DNA of 64,000 bases from Dokdonella_A sp964582225 (GTDB lineage: Bacteria > Pseudomonadota > Gammaproteobacteria > Xanthomonadales > Rhodanobacteraceae). Positions 7,739-16,234 of the stretch are shown here, in pieces (the first letter of the stretch is position 1; each line of letters opens with the position of its first letter). The DNA lies in assembly GCA_964582225.1 (NCBI GenBank), contig CAZORA010000002.1, positions 1-64,000 of the forward strand, given 5' to 3'. Below the pieces are notes generated by a model. That model saw only the letters and a list, made by a program, of their open reading frames with translations, did no database searches and was not told the origin of the DNA. The translations under genes and the position numbers were made by a program.

Positions 7739-8950
7739 ATGCAGCGGGTCGTCATTACCGGAATGGGCGCGCTCACGCCGCTCGGCATGAGCGCGCCAGC
7801 GACCTGGAGCGCGATGCGCGAGGGTCGCTCGGCGATCGGCCCGATCACCCTCATCGACCGCAGCGACCTGCGCTTCGGCATCGCCGCCGAAGTGAAGAAT
7901 TTCGACCCGCTGCAGCACTTCGACGCCAAGCGCGTGCCGATGCTCGATCGGGTCTCGCAGTTCGCCGTGGTTGCGGCGCGCGAAGCGGTGGCTATGTCCG
8001 GGATCGATTTCGAGGCGAGCGGGCTCGGCGACAACACCGCGGTCATCGTAGGCACCGGCATCGGCGGCGAAGGCTCTCATGACGCCGCTTCACAGCGGCT
8101 CTACGGCCAGGGCATCCAGCGTCTGCATCCGCTGACGATCGTGCGTCTCATTCCGAGCGCACCATCAAGCCACGTCAGCATCGACCTCAAGCTGACCGGG
8201 CCGTCCTTTGGCACGACCAGCGCCTGCGCCTCAGCCAACCACGCGTTGGCAATGGCCCTCGCCCTGGTGCGCAGCGGGATGGCCAGCGCTGCCGTGGCAG
8301 GTGGCACCGAAGCCTGCATCACGCACGGCACGATTCGCGCCTGGGAGGCGATGCGCATCATGGCCGACGACACCTGTCGGCCCTTCTGCAAGCAGCGCCG
8401 CGGCATGGTGATCGGCGAAGGTGCGGGGATGTTCGTGCTGGAAACGCTCGAACGCGCCCAGGCGCGCGGCGCGCCGATCCTGGCCGAGCTCGCCGGTGTC
8501 GGGATGTCTGCGGACGCCGGCGACATCGTGATGCCGGACATGCGGGGCGCCGCCTCGGCCATGTCGCGGGCGCTGGCGGACGCGGGGCTCGCGCCCGAGG
8601 ACGTCGACTACATCAACGCCCACGGCACCGGCACGCCGGCCAACGATCCGACCGAGACGCGCGCCATTCACCAGGTATTCGGCAGCCACGCCAAGCGCCT
8701 CGCGGTGTCCTCGACCAAGTCGATGCACGGGCATCCGCTGGGAGCCGCCGGCGCGATCGAGTTGATCGGCGTGATCGGCGCGCTGCGCGATGGCGTGGTG
8801 CCGCCGACCATCAATTTCATCGATCCCGACCCCGAGTGCGACCTTGACTACGTGCCGAACACCGCGCGCGAGATGCCGGTAGCGGCGGCGCTCTCCAACT
8901 CGCTCGCCTTCGGCGGCTTGAACGCCGTGCTCGCGCTGCGGCGCGGCTGA
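7739..8950 (+). CDS. FabF-like beta-ketoacyl-ACP synthase
   Basis: 403 aa, the normal length for a KAS II enzyme. The full Cys-His-His triad is present: Cys163 in TTSACASANHA, His295 in NAHGTGTP and His332 in STKSMHGHPLGAAGA, with Lys327. It should therefore catalyse decarboxylative Claisen condensation of malonyl-ACP with an acyl chain. Specificity cannot be read from the sequence. The genome has another FabF at 46268-47509 inside the fatty-acid operon, so this copy paired with its own ACP is probably for a special acyl product. The ATG lies 16 bases after the ACP stop, and the pair is almost certainly co-transcribed. Confidence 0.85.
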   Translation: MQRVVITGMGALTPLGMSAPATWSAMREGRSAIGPITLIDRSDLRFGIAAEVKNFDPLQHFDAKRVPMLDRVSQFAVVAAREAVAMSGIDFEASGLGDNTAVIVGTGIGGEGSHDAASQRLYGQGIQRLHPLTIVRLIPSAPSSHVSIDLKLTGPSFGTTSACASANHALAMALALVRSGMASAAVAGGTEACITHGTIRAWEAMRIMADDTCRPFCKQRRGMVIGEGAGMFVLETLERAQARGAPILAELAGVGMSADAGDIVMPDMRGAASAMSRALADAGLAPEDVDYINAHGTGTPANDPTETRAIHQVFGSHAKRLAVSSTKSMHGHPLGAAGAIELIGVIGALRDGVVPPTINFIDPDPECDLDYVPNTAREMPVAAALSNSLAFGGLNAVLALRRG

Positions 8951-8964
8951 GCCGGGCGGCCGCC

Positions 8965-11202
8965 GTGGGGGGTCTCCGACACAGCCCACCTCCGCTGCTG
9001 CGCTTCGTTGTCGGCTGTCTGCTACTCGCCTGCCTCGCGCCCGGCCAGGCACTCGCTGCGCGCGCGAAGACTTGCCTCGTGCTCGGCGGCGGCGGCGCCC
9101 GCGGCGTCGCGCACATCGGCGTGCTCAAAGTGCTCGAACGCGAGCACATCCCGGTCGACTGCATCACCGGCACCAGCATGGGCGCGATCGTCGGCTCGCT
9201 CTATGCGAGCGGCTACGAGGCGGACGAAATCGAACAGCTGGTGCACGCGATCGACTGGAGCAAGGTGTTTCACGACGAGCCGCAGCGGCCGATGTTGCCG
9301 GTCATGCGCAAGGACGACGAGCTACGCTTCCTGCTCGGCATCGAGCTCGGCATCGGCCGCGACGGCAAGCTGCGCCTGCCGCCAGGCGCGATCCAGGGCC
9401 AGCAGATCGAACTCCTGCTGCGACGTCTGCTGCTGCCGGTGTGGAACATCGAGCGCTTCGACGAGTTGCCGATTCCTTTTCGCACCGTCGCCACCGACAT
9501 CGTCAACGGCGAGGCCGTGGTATTCGATCGCGGCGACTTGGCGCTGGCGGTGCGCGCGAGCATGTCGGTGCCCGGTGTGTTCGCACCGGTGCGCCACGAC
9601 GGCAAGCTTCTGATCGACGGCGGCATCGTCGACAACGTGCCGATCGACCTGGCGCGCGGGTTGGGTGCCGAGCGCTTGATTGCGGTCAATGTCGGCACCG
9701 GCCTGCGCCGCGAAGACCAACTGGACTCGCCGCTCAACATCGTGATGCAGACCGTGTCGACGCTGATGGTGCGCCAGACCCAGCTGCAGCTGCGCGAGCT
9801 CGAGCCGCAGGACGTACTGATCCGCCCGGACCTGAGCGGCATCACTGCCGCCAGCTTCGATGATTCGGTGCAGGGCATTCCGCGCGGCGAAGCCGCTGCC
9901 GAGGCGATCATCGAGCGTCTGCGGGAGTTCAGCGTCAGCGCGGAGGAATATGGCGCCTGGCGCGCCACCCATCGGCTGCGCAGCTTCGATCCGCCCCTGC
10001 TCCACTTCCTCGAAGTGCTGCGCAACAGTTCGGAATCCGCGAGCTACGTGGAGCGGGTGGTCGACAACCAGATCGGCACGCGCTTCGACATCGACGCCGT
10101 CGAGCGCGCCATCAATGAAACCTACGGCGGCGGTAGCTACCAGCGCATCGGCTACCGGCTGGTCGAGGACGCCGCCGGCGACGCCGGGCTGCGCGTGGAT
10201 CCACAGGACAAGAGCTGGGGTCCCTGGCTGATTCGCGCGGGGCTCTCGATCAGCGACGATTTCGACGGCCGCAGCGCCTACCAGCTCGGCCTGGATCTGC
10301 GTCGCGACAACATCAACGCACACGGCGCCTGGTGGCACAGCCGCCTCGATGCCGGCCAGGTCACCGGTCTGCGCAGCGAATTCGTGCAGCCGATGGGCGA
10401 GGACGAGCAGTTCTTCGTGCGGCCCTGGCTCGACTACCGCGCCTTCGAGCAGCCAATCAGCTTTGGCCGGCCAACGCTGGCCGAAGCGCGCGTCGAACTC
10501 AGCACGCTGGGCCTGGGCCTGGGCTGGGCGCCTGCTCCGGCCTGGCTGGCCACGCTGCGTCTGGAGACCGGCCGCGATCATGCAAGCCTGCACATCGGCG
10601 CTCCCGGCCTCTTCGACGACGCCAGCGAAGGCTGGGGCGCCGCCAGCCTCAAGCTGACCCGCGACACCCTGGATTCGGCGCAGTTTCCGCGCAGCGGCAC
10701 GCGCGCCCAGCTCCTGCTGACGCGGCTGCTGCCGGCACTGGGCGCGGAATCCGACGGCAACGTCGGCGCCTTCGTCTGGGACACCGCGCTCAGTCGCGGC
10801 AACGACACCCTGCTGCTCGGCGCGCGCGGACACCGCGCCTGGGGCGAGTCGGATGCGCTGCGCGCGATGAGCTTCCTGGGCGGCTTCGCCAACCTCTCGG
10901 GCTACGCCGAGCGCGAGGCAGTCGGCTCCCACAGCCTGCTGCTGCGGGCGGTCTGGTACCACCGGATGCGGTCTCTCGACGAGAAATTCGGCGTGCCGAT
11001 GTACCTCGGCGCGAGCCTCGAACGCGGCAACGTGTTCTTCAGTCCGCACGATATTTCCTGGGGCAATCTGCTCACCGCCGGCAGCGTGTTCCTCGGCCTC
11101 AAGACCCCGTTCGGGCCGCTGTTTCTCGGCTACGGCCGCAACAGCCTCGGCTACGACGCGCTTTATTTGAACTTCGGCAACCTGGTGCGACCGCTCGATT
11201 AG
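8965..11202 (+). CDS. PlpD-like patatin phospholipase with outer-membrane barrel (type Vd)
   Basis: 745 aa. A signal peptide (about residues 10-32) precedes a patatin domain: oxyanion loop GGGGARG at 41-47, nucleophile Ser71 in GTSMG, and the dyad aspartate Asp218 in LIDGGIVDN. A POTRA-like segment follows, then a C-terminal half rich in alternating beta-strand sequence and ending in LNFGNLVRPLD, typical of a 16-stranded barrel. This is the domain order of Pseudomonas PlpD, a type Vd self-secreting lipase. It should be exported and cleave phospholipid acyl esters. The GTG start lies 14 bases after the FabF-like gene, so it probably shares its transcript. A hairpin lies 135 bases past the stop. 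Confidence 0.8.
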   Translation: MGGLRHSPPPLLRFVVGCLLLACLAPGQALAARAKTCLVLGGGGARGVAHIGVLKVLEREHIPVDCITGTSMGAIVGSLYASGYEADEIEQLVHAIDWSKVFHDEPQRPMLPVMRKDDELRFLLGIELGIGRDGKLRLPPGAIQGQQIELLLRRLLLPVWNIERFDELPIPFRTVATDIVNGEAVVFDRGDLALAVRASMSVPGVFAPVRHDGKLLIDGGIVDNVPIDLARGLGAERLIAVNVGTGLRREDQLDSPLNIVMQTVSTLMVRQTQLQLRELEPQDVLIRPDLSGITAASFDDSVQGIPRGEAAAEAIIERLREFSVSAEEYGAWRATHRLRSFDPPLLHFLEVLRNSSESASYVERVVDNQIGTRFDIDAVERAINETYGGGSYQRIGYRLVEDAAGDAGLRVDPQDKSWGPWLIRAGLSISDDFDGRSAYQLGLDLRRDNINAHGAWWHSRLDAGQVTGLRSEFVQPMGEDEQFFVRPWLDYRAFEQPISFGRPTLAEARVELSTLGLGLGWAPAPAWLATLRLETGRDHASLHIGAPGLFDDASEGWGAASLKLTRDTLDSAQFPRSGTRAQLLLTRLLPALGAESDGNVGAFVWDTALSRGNDTLLLGARGHRAWGESDALRAMSFLGGFANLSGYAEREAVGSHSLLLRAVWYHRMRSLDEKFGVPMYLGASLERGNVFFSPHDISWGNLLTAGSVFLGLKTPFGPLFLGYGRNSLGYDALYLNFGNLVRPLD

Positions 11203-11336
11203 GCGCCCGCCGCGGAGCGCGCGAATGGGCCGGGGTCGGGCCGGGCGTCCCGCAGGCGTCCTGTCGAAGCGGATGCTGACGGGAGCGGCGAAGCCGCGAT
11301 CCGATTTTCAAGTTTCTCGGCGCCGTGCAAACGCAA

Positions 11337-11366
11337 GTGGCCCCGTCGCGCTGGCGACGGGGCCAC
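11337..11366. terminator. Hairpin between convergent genes
   Basis: A perfect 13-base stem (11337-11349 with 11354-11366, GTGGCCCCGTCGC arm) encloses the loop GCTG. It lies between the convergent patatin gene (ends 11202) and outer-membrane protein gene (ends 11394), so it probably ends both transcripts. No long T-run follows on either strand. Confidence 0.5.
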
Positions 11367-11393
11367 CGGATCATCCGATCCTCGCGGGCCGGC

Positions 11394-12206
11394 TCAGAAG
11401 CGCAGGCGAGCGAACAGCGAGGGGCCGTGGAAGTCGGTTTCCAGCGTCGATGAGGAGCTCTGCCGATTGCGGTGGATGCTCAGATCGTTGGTGCCGTACT
11501 CCGCTGCTACGCCGAAGTTTTGCCAAGGGAACCACTCCACGCCGAGACGCGCTTCGTAGATATGCCCGGAAAGATCACCGCCGTTCTTGCGCACGCCGCT
11601 CGCGGTCGCATACAGGCGCACCGAGTCGGAAAAGGCGTGACGGTATCCCAGCGTGAGCACCGGAGCCACCGCGCTGTCGCTCCAGCGCGCCTGCGCCGTG
11701 ACCGGCGTGCCACCGTCGACCGCCAGGCTGCCGACCAAGCTCAGCTTGGCGCGATAGTAGGCCGCGCCGATGCCGACGCCGAACACGTCGTCCCCGCTGC
11801 CGAACCACCAATGATAGGTGGCGCTACCGAGATCGAGATCGAAGTCCGAACGCAGGTTCGCGGTGAGGTCGAAGGGCACGCCTTCATAGTCGAACTGTCC
11901 GCTGGAGACACGGTCCTTGCTGCGACTGAAGCTGTAATAGTCGACGCTGAAGCCCTGCGATTCGAACAGCAGGAAGTCGACGCGAGCGCGCGCCAGCGAC
12001 TGGTTTCCCTTGCCGAGATCGAGCTTGCCGAGGGAACCCGTCTCGGCGTAGTTGTTTTCGAGATCGGCGCTGGCGTCGACATTGGTGCCGCCGAGCCACA
12101 CGCTCACCCGATCGAGCGCCCGCGAGTGCTCGGCGCTCGCCAGGCCGCAGAAGCCGAGTCCAAAGAGCGCGACGGCGCTGAAACGAAGCAGCGAAGAAAG
12201 CCTCAT
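11394..12206 (-). CDS. Outer-membrane beta-barrel protein
   Basis: 270 aa. It starts with a signal peptide (MRLSSLLRFSAVALFGLGFCGLASA). The rest alternates polar and aromatic/aliphatic residues in beta-strand fashion, for example FSVDYYSFSRSK, LDLGSATYHWWFG and FGVGIGAAYYRAKLSLVG. It ends FARLRF, the C-terminal phenylalanine used for BAM-dependent insertion. Length and strand number suggest a small barrel of 8-12 strands. The family is unknown. It has a strong ribosome site (AAGGGGG) about 7 bases before the ATG and stands alone between convergent and tandem neighbours. The function could be a porin, an adhesin or a structural barrel. Confidence 0.75.
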   Translation of the reverse strand: MRLSSLLRFSAVALFGLGFCGLASAEHSRALDRVSVWLGGTNVDASADLENNYAETGSLGKLDLGKGNQSLARARVDFLLFESQGFSVDYYSFSRSKDRVSSGQFDYEGVPFDLTANLRSDFDLDLGSATYHWWFGSGDDVFGVGIGAAYYRAKLSLVGSLAVDGGTPVTAQARWSDSAVAPVLTLGYRHAFSDSVRLYATASGVRKNGGDLSGHIYEARLGVEWFPWQNFGVAAEYGTNDLSIHRNRQSSSSTLETDFHGPSLFARLRF

Positions 12207-12258
12207 GGAACCCCCTTACAATGAATTGAGCGGCCTGGATCGGCCGCATCGACCACGG

Positions 12259-12264
12259 ATTGTA
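12259..12264 (-). promoter_or_regulatory. Candidate -10 element of the outer-membrane barrel gene
   Basis: TACAAT reads on the minus strand, with its 3' end 53 bases before the ATG of the barrel gene. No good -35 box stands 17 bases upstream. The same hexamer occurs before acpP and dnaX in this window. Confidence 0.3.
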
Positions 12265-12304
12265 GAGCACTGCCATCGAGCTTGCGCCCGACGCACGCGC
12301 TGGC

Positions 12305-13711
12305 TCAAGCCTGCCGCTTCGCCTTGCGCAAGAGCTGATCGAGGAGGGCGATGCCGAGATCGATCTCCTCGTCGCTGATGTGCAATGAAGGCGCCAGGGT
12401 AATGACGTTCTTGTAGTAGCCGCCGACGTCCAGCACCAGGCCGATCCTGTGCCCCTGATGCTCGAGCTCGCCGCCGAGGCCGAGATCGACCATGCGGTCG
12501 AGCAGCGCCCGGTTCGGCGTGAAGCCGTCGGCCGCGCAGATCTCGGCGCGCAGGGCCAAACCCAAGCCGTCGACGTCGCCGATCTCCGGGTGGCGCTTCT
12601 GCAGATCGCGCAGACCGTCGAGAAAGTGCGCGCCCTTGCGCATCACCATACCCTCGTAGTCGGTCTCGGCGAGCATCTTCATGGTCTCGAGGCCGACCGC
12701 GGTGCCCAGCGGGTTGGAGGCGAAAGTCGAGTGGGTCGAGCCCGGCGGGAATACCTCGGGCTTGATCAGCTCCTCGCGCGCCCAGACGCCAGCCAGCGGA
12801 TTGAGGCCGTTGGTCAGGGCCTTGCCGAACACCAGCACATCCGGCTTGACGCCAAAGTGCTCGATGGCCCACAGCTTGCCGGTGCGGAAGAAGCCCATCT
12901 GGATCTCATCGACCACCAGCAGGATGCCGTACTGATCCAGCACCCGCTTCAAACCCGTAAAGAAGTTTGGCGGCGGGATGACATAGCCGCCGGTGCCCTG
13001 GATCGGCTCGACGAAGAAGGCAGCGTATTCGCACTGCCCAGCCTTCGGGTCCCATACCCCGTTGTATTCGGTCTCGAACAGGCGCTCGAACTTGGCTACG
13101 CAGTAGTCGCCGTATTCTTCTTTCGACATGCCCCTGGGGCCGCGGAAGTGGTACGGAAACTCGATGAACTGGGCGCGATCGAAGTGGCCGTAGCGGCGCC
13201 GGTAGCGATAACTCGAGGTGATCGCCGAGGCGCCCAGGGTGCGGCCGTGATAGCCGCCTTCAAAGGCGAATACGAGGCTCTTGCCGCCGCTCGCGTTGCG
13301 CACCAGCTTGAGCGAATCTTCGACCGACTGGGAGCCGCCGACGTTGAAGTGCACGCGCCCCTTCTCGCCCCACTTGCGCTCGGCATCTTGGGCGATGCAC
13401 TTGGCGAGCTCGATCTTGGTCGGATGCAGATACTGGCTGGCGAGCTGCGGCAGAGTGTCGATCTGGCGCTTCAGAGCGCCATTCAGCCGCGCGTTGCCGT
13501 AGCCGAAGTTCACCGCCGAATACCACATCTGGAGATCGAGGAAGGGTGTGCCGGCGCGGTCGTAAAGATAGCTGCCCTCGCAGCGGGCGAAGATCTTGGG
13601 CGGCTCGCTGTAGTGCACGGTGTCGCCAAACGAGCAGTATCTGGCCTCGTCGGCCAGCAGCGCTTCATCGGCGCCGGTCGTTGCGCCGGCGTTGGCAGGA
13701 TCGATGTTCAA
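12305..13711 (-). CDS. Class III PLP aminotransferase (GabT/ArgD-like)
   Basis: 468 aa. It has the fold-type I, class III pattern: FEGGYHGRTLGA, the aspartate segment VVDEIQMGFFRTG, and the PLP lysine in VFGKALTNG, followed by STFASNPLG. Such enzymes transfer the terminal amino group of omega-amino acids (GABA, ornithine, lysine, diaminobutyrate) to 2-oxoglutarate. The substrate is not decided by the sequence. The start is TTG at 13711 with GGAG seven bases upstream; there is no in-frame ATG before the conserved core. It follows a MtnX-like phosphatase by 75 bases on the same strand, so the two probably form a small operon. Confidence 0.8.
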   Translation of the reverse strand: MNIDPANAGATTGADEALLADEARYCSFGDTVHYSEPPKIFARCEGSYLYDRAGTPFLDLQMWYSAVNFGYGNARLNGALKRQIDTLPQLASQYLHPTKIELAKCIAQDAERKWGEKGRVHFNVGGSQSVEDSLKLVRNASGGKSLVFAFEGGYHGRTLGASAITSSYRYRRRYGHFDRAQFIEFPYHFRGPRGMSKEEYGDYCVAKFERLFETEYNGVWDPKAGQCEYAAFFVEPIQGTGGYVIPPPNFFTGLKRVLDQYGILLVVDEIQMGFFRTGKLWAIEHFGVKPDVLVFGKALTNGLNPLAGVWAREELIKPEVFPPGSTHSTFASNPLGTAVGLETMKMLAETDYEGMVMRKGAHFLDGLRDLQKRHPEIGDVDGLGLALRAEICAADGFTPNRALLDRMVDLGLGGELEHQGHRIGLVLDVGGYYKNVITLAPSLHISDEEIDLGIALLDQLLRKAKRQA

Positions 13712-13786
13712 CGGTTGTCTCCGAATACGGGAACGCGCGCGGCCGCTACCGCGGATTCAGGTGATGGAAAGCCAGGAACCGGCGCC

Positions 13787-14500
13787 TCAAGCGGCGACCG
13801 AACGCAGCGCTGGCAGCTCGACGTGCAGCGGCTGCGGCAGTGCGTCGAACTCCTCGGCCCGCAGACGCGGCAGCTCGCGCAGCGCGTCGGCGAAGCCCGC
13901 AATGACGAGGTGCGGGATCCCGACCGCCCGGCAGTGCTCCGCCAAGCGGCCTTTGGCCAGAACCAGGTCGGCGTCATCAGCCACGCAAAAGTCCGATGTG
14001 CCGTCGCCGATCAGGAGCACCCGCTCGCGCTCACCGTGGGCGCGGTCCGCGCAAGCGCACTTGCAGTTGCCGCTGGCACAACCCACGCTGCCGTAGGGAA
14101 AACCCAGCCGCCAGCGGTCGTCGCCGACCGCAGTCAACTGATTCGCCACGACCGGCAGATTGCCCAGATCGTGGCGCGAGAGCACACGGCGTACCGCGTA
14201 ATCGAGGCCGTCGCTGACAACCATCAGGCGCATGTCGGCGGCGCTTGCCGCCTTCACGAAGGCGCCGAACGCGGGGTCAATCGCAACGGCGTCCAGGTGC
14301 GCGTCGAGCTCGCTTCGCGTCATCTGCAGCAGCTCGATCTGACCCGCCATGCATTCACGTGAACCGATTTCTCCCAGCCGCCAGCGCTGTTCGAGTTCGC
14401 GCCAGCCGGGCCGACCGAAGCGCTCCAGCAGCGCGTCGGTGGTGTCCTGCAGGCTTATCGTGCCGTCGAAATCGCAGAGAACGGACCAGCGCGTCGTCAC
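13787..14500 (-). CDS. HAD-IB phosphatase, MtnX-like
   Basis: 237 aa. Motif I is CDFDGTISLQDTT (nucleophile Asp10), motif II is the Ser in LMVVSDGLD, and motif IV is LIGDGTSDFCVADDAD. This is a complete HAD-superfamily phosphatase. The order and length resemble MtnX/PHOSPHO-type HAD-IB enzymes. A cysteine cluster (GCASGNCKCACAD) sits between the cap and motif III; related proteins also have Cys pairs here. The substrate could be a small phosphate ester such as an intermediate of methionine salvage, phosphoserine or phosphocholine. No other salvage gene is nearby. The start is GTG 14500. An aminotransferase follows 75 bases downstream. Confidence 0.7.
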   Translation of the reverse strand: MTTRWSVLCDFDGTISLQDTTDALLERFGRPGWRELEQRWRLGEIGSRECMAGQIELLQMTRSELDAHLDAVAIDPAFGAFVKAASAADMRLMVVSDGLDYAVRRVLSRHDLGNLPVVANQLTAVGDDRWRLGFPYGSVGCASGNCKCACADRAHGERERVLLIGDGTSDFCVADDADLVLAKGRLAEHCRAVGIPHLVIAGFADALRELPRLRAEEFDALPQPLHVELPALRSVAA

Positions 14501-14591
14501 AGCCAGCTTCCCATCGCCACACGGGCACTCCCGCGAAGCCTAGCCGCGCGCGTCTTTCGTTCAGCTTTCGCTACCTCGAGGCGCCGGCGCC

Positions 14592-15521
14592 TCAAGGTAG
14601 TGCGCCGGTCCCATCGCGCTCCGGCAGGAAGCGCACCAGCACCCGCTGACCGATGCGGAAATCGCCACCTTCGAGCTCGAGCACGCATTCCACGTCGCGC
14701 GAACCCGCGCGCTCGACCGGATCATCGGTCAGGCGGCTCGGGCCGAACACCTCGCCGACCCGCAGTACCCGCGCCGCCACCGCCGCGCCCTGGTCCGAAT
14801 CGCGCGTCACCCGAGCCCGCATGCCGGGTCGCACCAGATCGACGTAGGCCTCACCAAGCTCCGCGCGCACGATCCGCGGGCGCTCCGGCAGCAGCTCGAA
14901 CAGCGGCGGCTCGGACCGCGCATCGACCCAATCGCCCACGTGCACCGCGCGGCGCAGCACGCGACCGGCCAGCGGCGCGCGCAGGCTGCGCGCATCGAGC
15001 TCGAGCCGCGCCTCTTCCAGCCGCTGCTGCGCAAGTCCACGCGCCGCCTCGGCTGCACTCACCTGCGCCTGCAGCACCGCCAGCGCGGTGCCCGCATCTT
15101 CCGCGGACTGGCCGCTGGTGGCCCCGGCTGCGGCGGCGGCATCGAGGCGTTCGGCCCGCCGACGCGCCTGCGGAAGGCGCGCTCGCACGACCTCGAGGTC
15201 CGCCTCGGCCTGACGCAGGCTCGCCTCGGCGATGCCGACGCCGACCTGTGCCTCACGCGGGTCGAGCTCAGCCAGCAGGTCGCCAGCGCTGACGCTGTCA
15301 CCATCCTTGACCGCGACCGCGAGCACCCGCCCGCTACGCGCGGCGCCGACGCGGACCAGACCGCCCTCGACGTCGACTTGGCCGCGCGCCATCGCCAGCC
15401 AGCCGCCGTCCGTCTCCTTGCCGGCGGGCGGCGAGGCGAACGGACTGGAGCAGGCGGCCAGCAGGCCGACTGCCAGCAGTCCGAGCAGCGTGATCAGGTG
15501 CCGCAGGCAGTGATTCTTCAT
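14592..15521 (-). CDS. HlyD/MacA-family efflux adaptor lipoprotein
   Basis: 309 aa. A lipoprotein signal is present (LLAVGLLAAC, Cys24), so the protein is likely anchored by lipid. It then shows the adaptor pattern: a first lipoyl half-motif (GRVLAVAVKDGDSVSAGDLL), a long Ala/Glu/Arg coiled-coil hairpin at about residues 95-190, a second lipoyl half (LRAPLAGRVLRRAVHVGD), and a beta-barrel end. It would bridge the inner-membrane ABC pump and the outer-membrane TolC-like protein. It is the last gene of a four-gene operon and overlaps the ATPase gene by 4 bases (ATGA). This is shorter than MacA (about 370 aa). Confidence 0.8.
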   Translation of the reverse strand: MKNHCLRHLITLLGLLAVGLLAACSSPFASPPAGKETDGGWLAMARGQVDVEGGLVRVGAARSGRVLAVAVKDGDSVSAGDLLAELDPREAQVGVGIAEASLRQAEADLEVVRARLPQARRRAERLDAAAAAGATSGQSAEDAGTALAVLQAQVSAAEAARGLAQQRLEEARLELDARSLRAPLAGRVLRRAVHVGDWVDARSEPPLFELLPERPRIVRAELGEAYVDLVRPGMRARVTRDSDQGAAVAARVLRVGEVFGPSRLTDDPVERAGSRDVECVLELEGGDFRIGQRVLVRFLPERDGTGALP

Positions 15522-16234
15522 GCGCAGTCTTTCCCTTCGTCGGTGGCTGCGGCGGGCCGTGTGTCCGTCAATATCTTGCCATCCTCCATCGTCAGCACGC
15601 GATCGGCATGCGCGACCAGCCGCGGATCGTGGCTGACGCAGAGCACGGTCGCTCCGTGGGTACGCGCGATGCGATGCAGGGTGTCGATGACGATTTGGCC
15701 ATTGGCCGCGTCGAGCGCGCTGGTCGGCTCGTCGGCAAACAGCAGCTTCGGCTCCTTCGCCAGCGCCCGCGCAATCGCTACTCGCTGCTTTTCGCCGCCG
15801 GACAGCTCGCGCGGCCGCAGCCTTAGCCGATGCGCCAGGCCGACCTCATCGAGCGCAGAGGTCGCGCGCGCCCTGGCCTCGGTGGTGCTGAACCCGAGAT
15901 AGCCGAGGGGCAACGCCACCTGTTCCAGCGCGTTTAGTGCCGGAAACAGGTTGAAGCCCTGAAACACGAAGCCAGTATGCAGCAGCCGGAAGCGCTCCAG
16001 CTCGTGGCTCTGCAGCCGTCCAAGATCACGTCCCAGGGCCAGCGCGCGGCCGCCGTCGGGCCGCAGCAGCCCACTCAGAATGGCAAGCAGCGTGCTCTTG
16101 CCGCAGCCGGAAGGACCGGACACCAAGCTAAGCTCGCCGGCTTCGATCTCGATCGACAGCCCGCGCAGCACCTGCGTGCGAGCGCGGCCGCTGCCGAACG
16201 ACTTCTCCACCGCGTCGGCGACCAGCGCGGCCAT
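15518..16234 (-). CDS. MacB/LolD-type ABC transporter ATP-binding protein
   Basis: 238 aa. It contains the Walker A GPSGCGKST (residues 40-48), the ABC signature LSGGEKQRVAIARAL, Walker B LLFADEPTSALD and the H-loop VSHD. The sequence is closest in pattern to the LolD/MacB/FtsE group that drives extracytoplasmic lipid or peptide transport. It would pair with the FtsX-like permease encoded just upstream, whose stop overlaps this ATG by one base (TGATG). It would power a tripartite complex with the adaptor and TolC-like protein of the same operon. Exported substrate is unknown. Confidence 0.85.
   Translation of the reverse strand: MAALVADAVEKSFGSGRARTQVLRGLSIEIEAGELSLVSGPSGCGKSTLLAILSGLLRPDGGRALALGRDLGRLQSHELERFRLLHTGFVFQGFNLFPALNALEQVALPLGYLGFSTTEARARATSALDEVGLAHRLRLRPRELSGGEKQRVAIARALAKEPKLLFADEPTSALDAANGQIVIDTLHRIARTHGATVLCVSHDPRLVAHADRVLTMEDGKILTDTRPAAATDEGKDCA

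Noticed and set aside
12449..14362. A 637-residue open frame on the plus strand
   Set aside because: It runs antisense across the aminotransferase and HAD genes, which both have full catalytic motifs.
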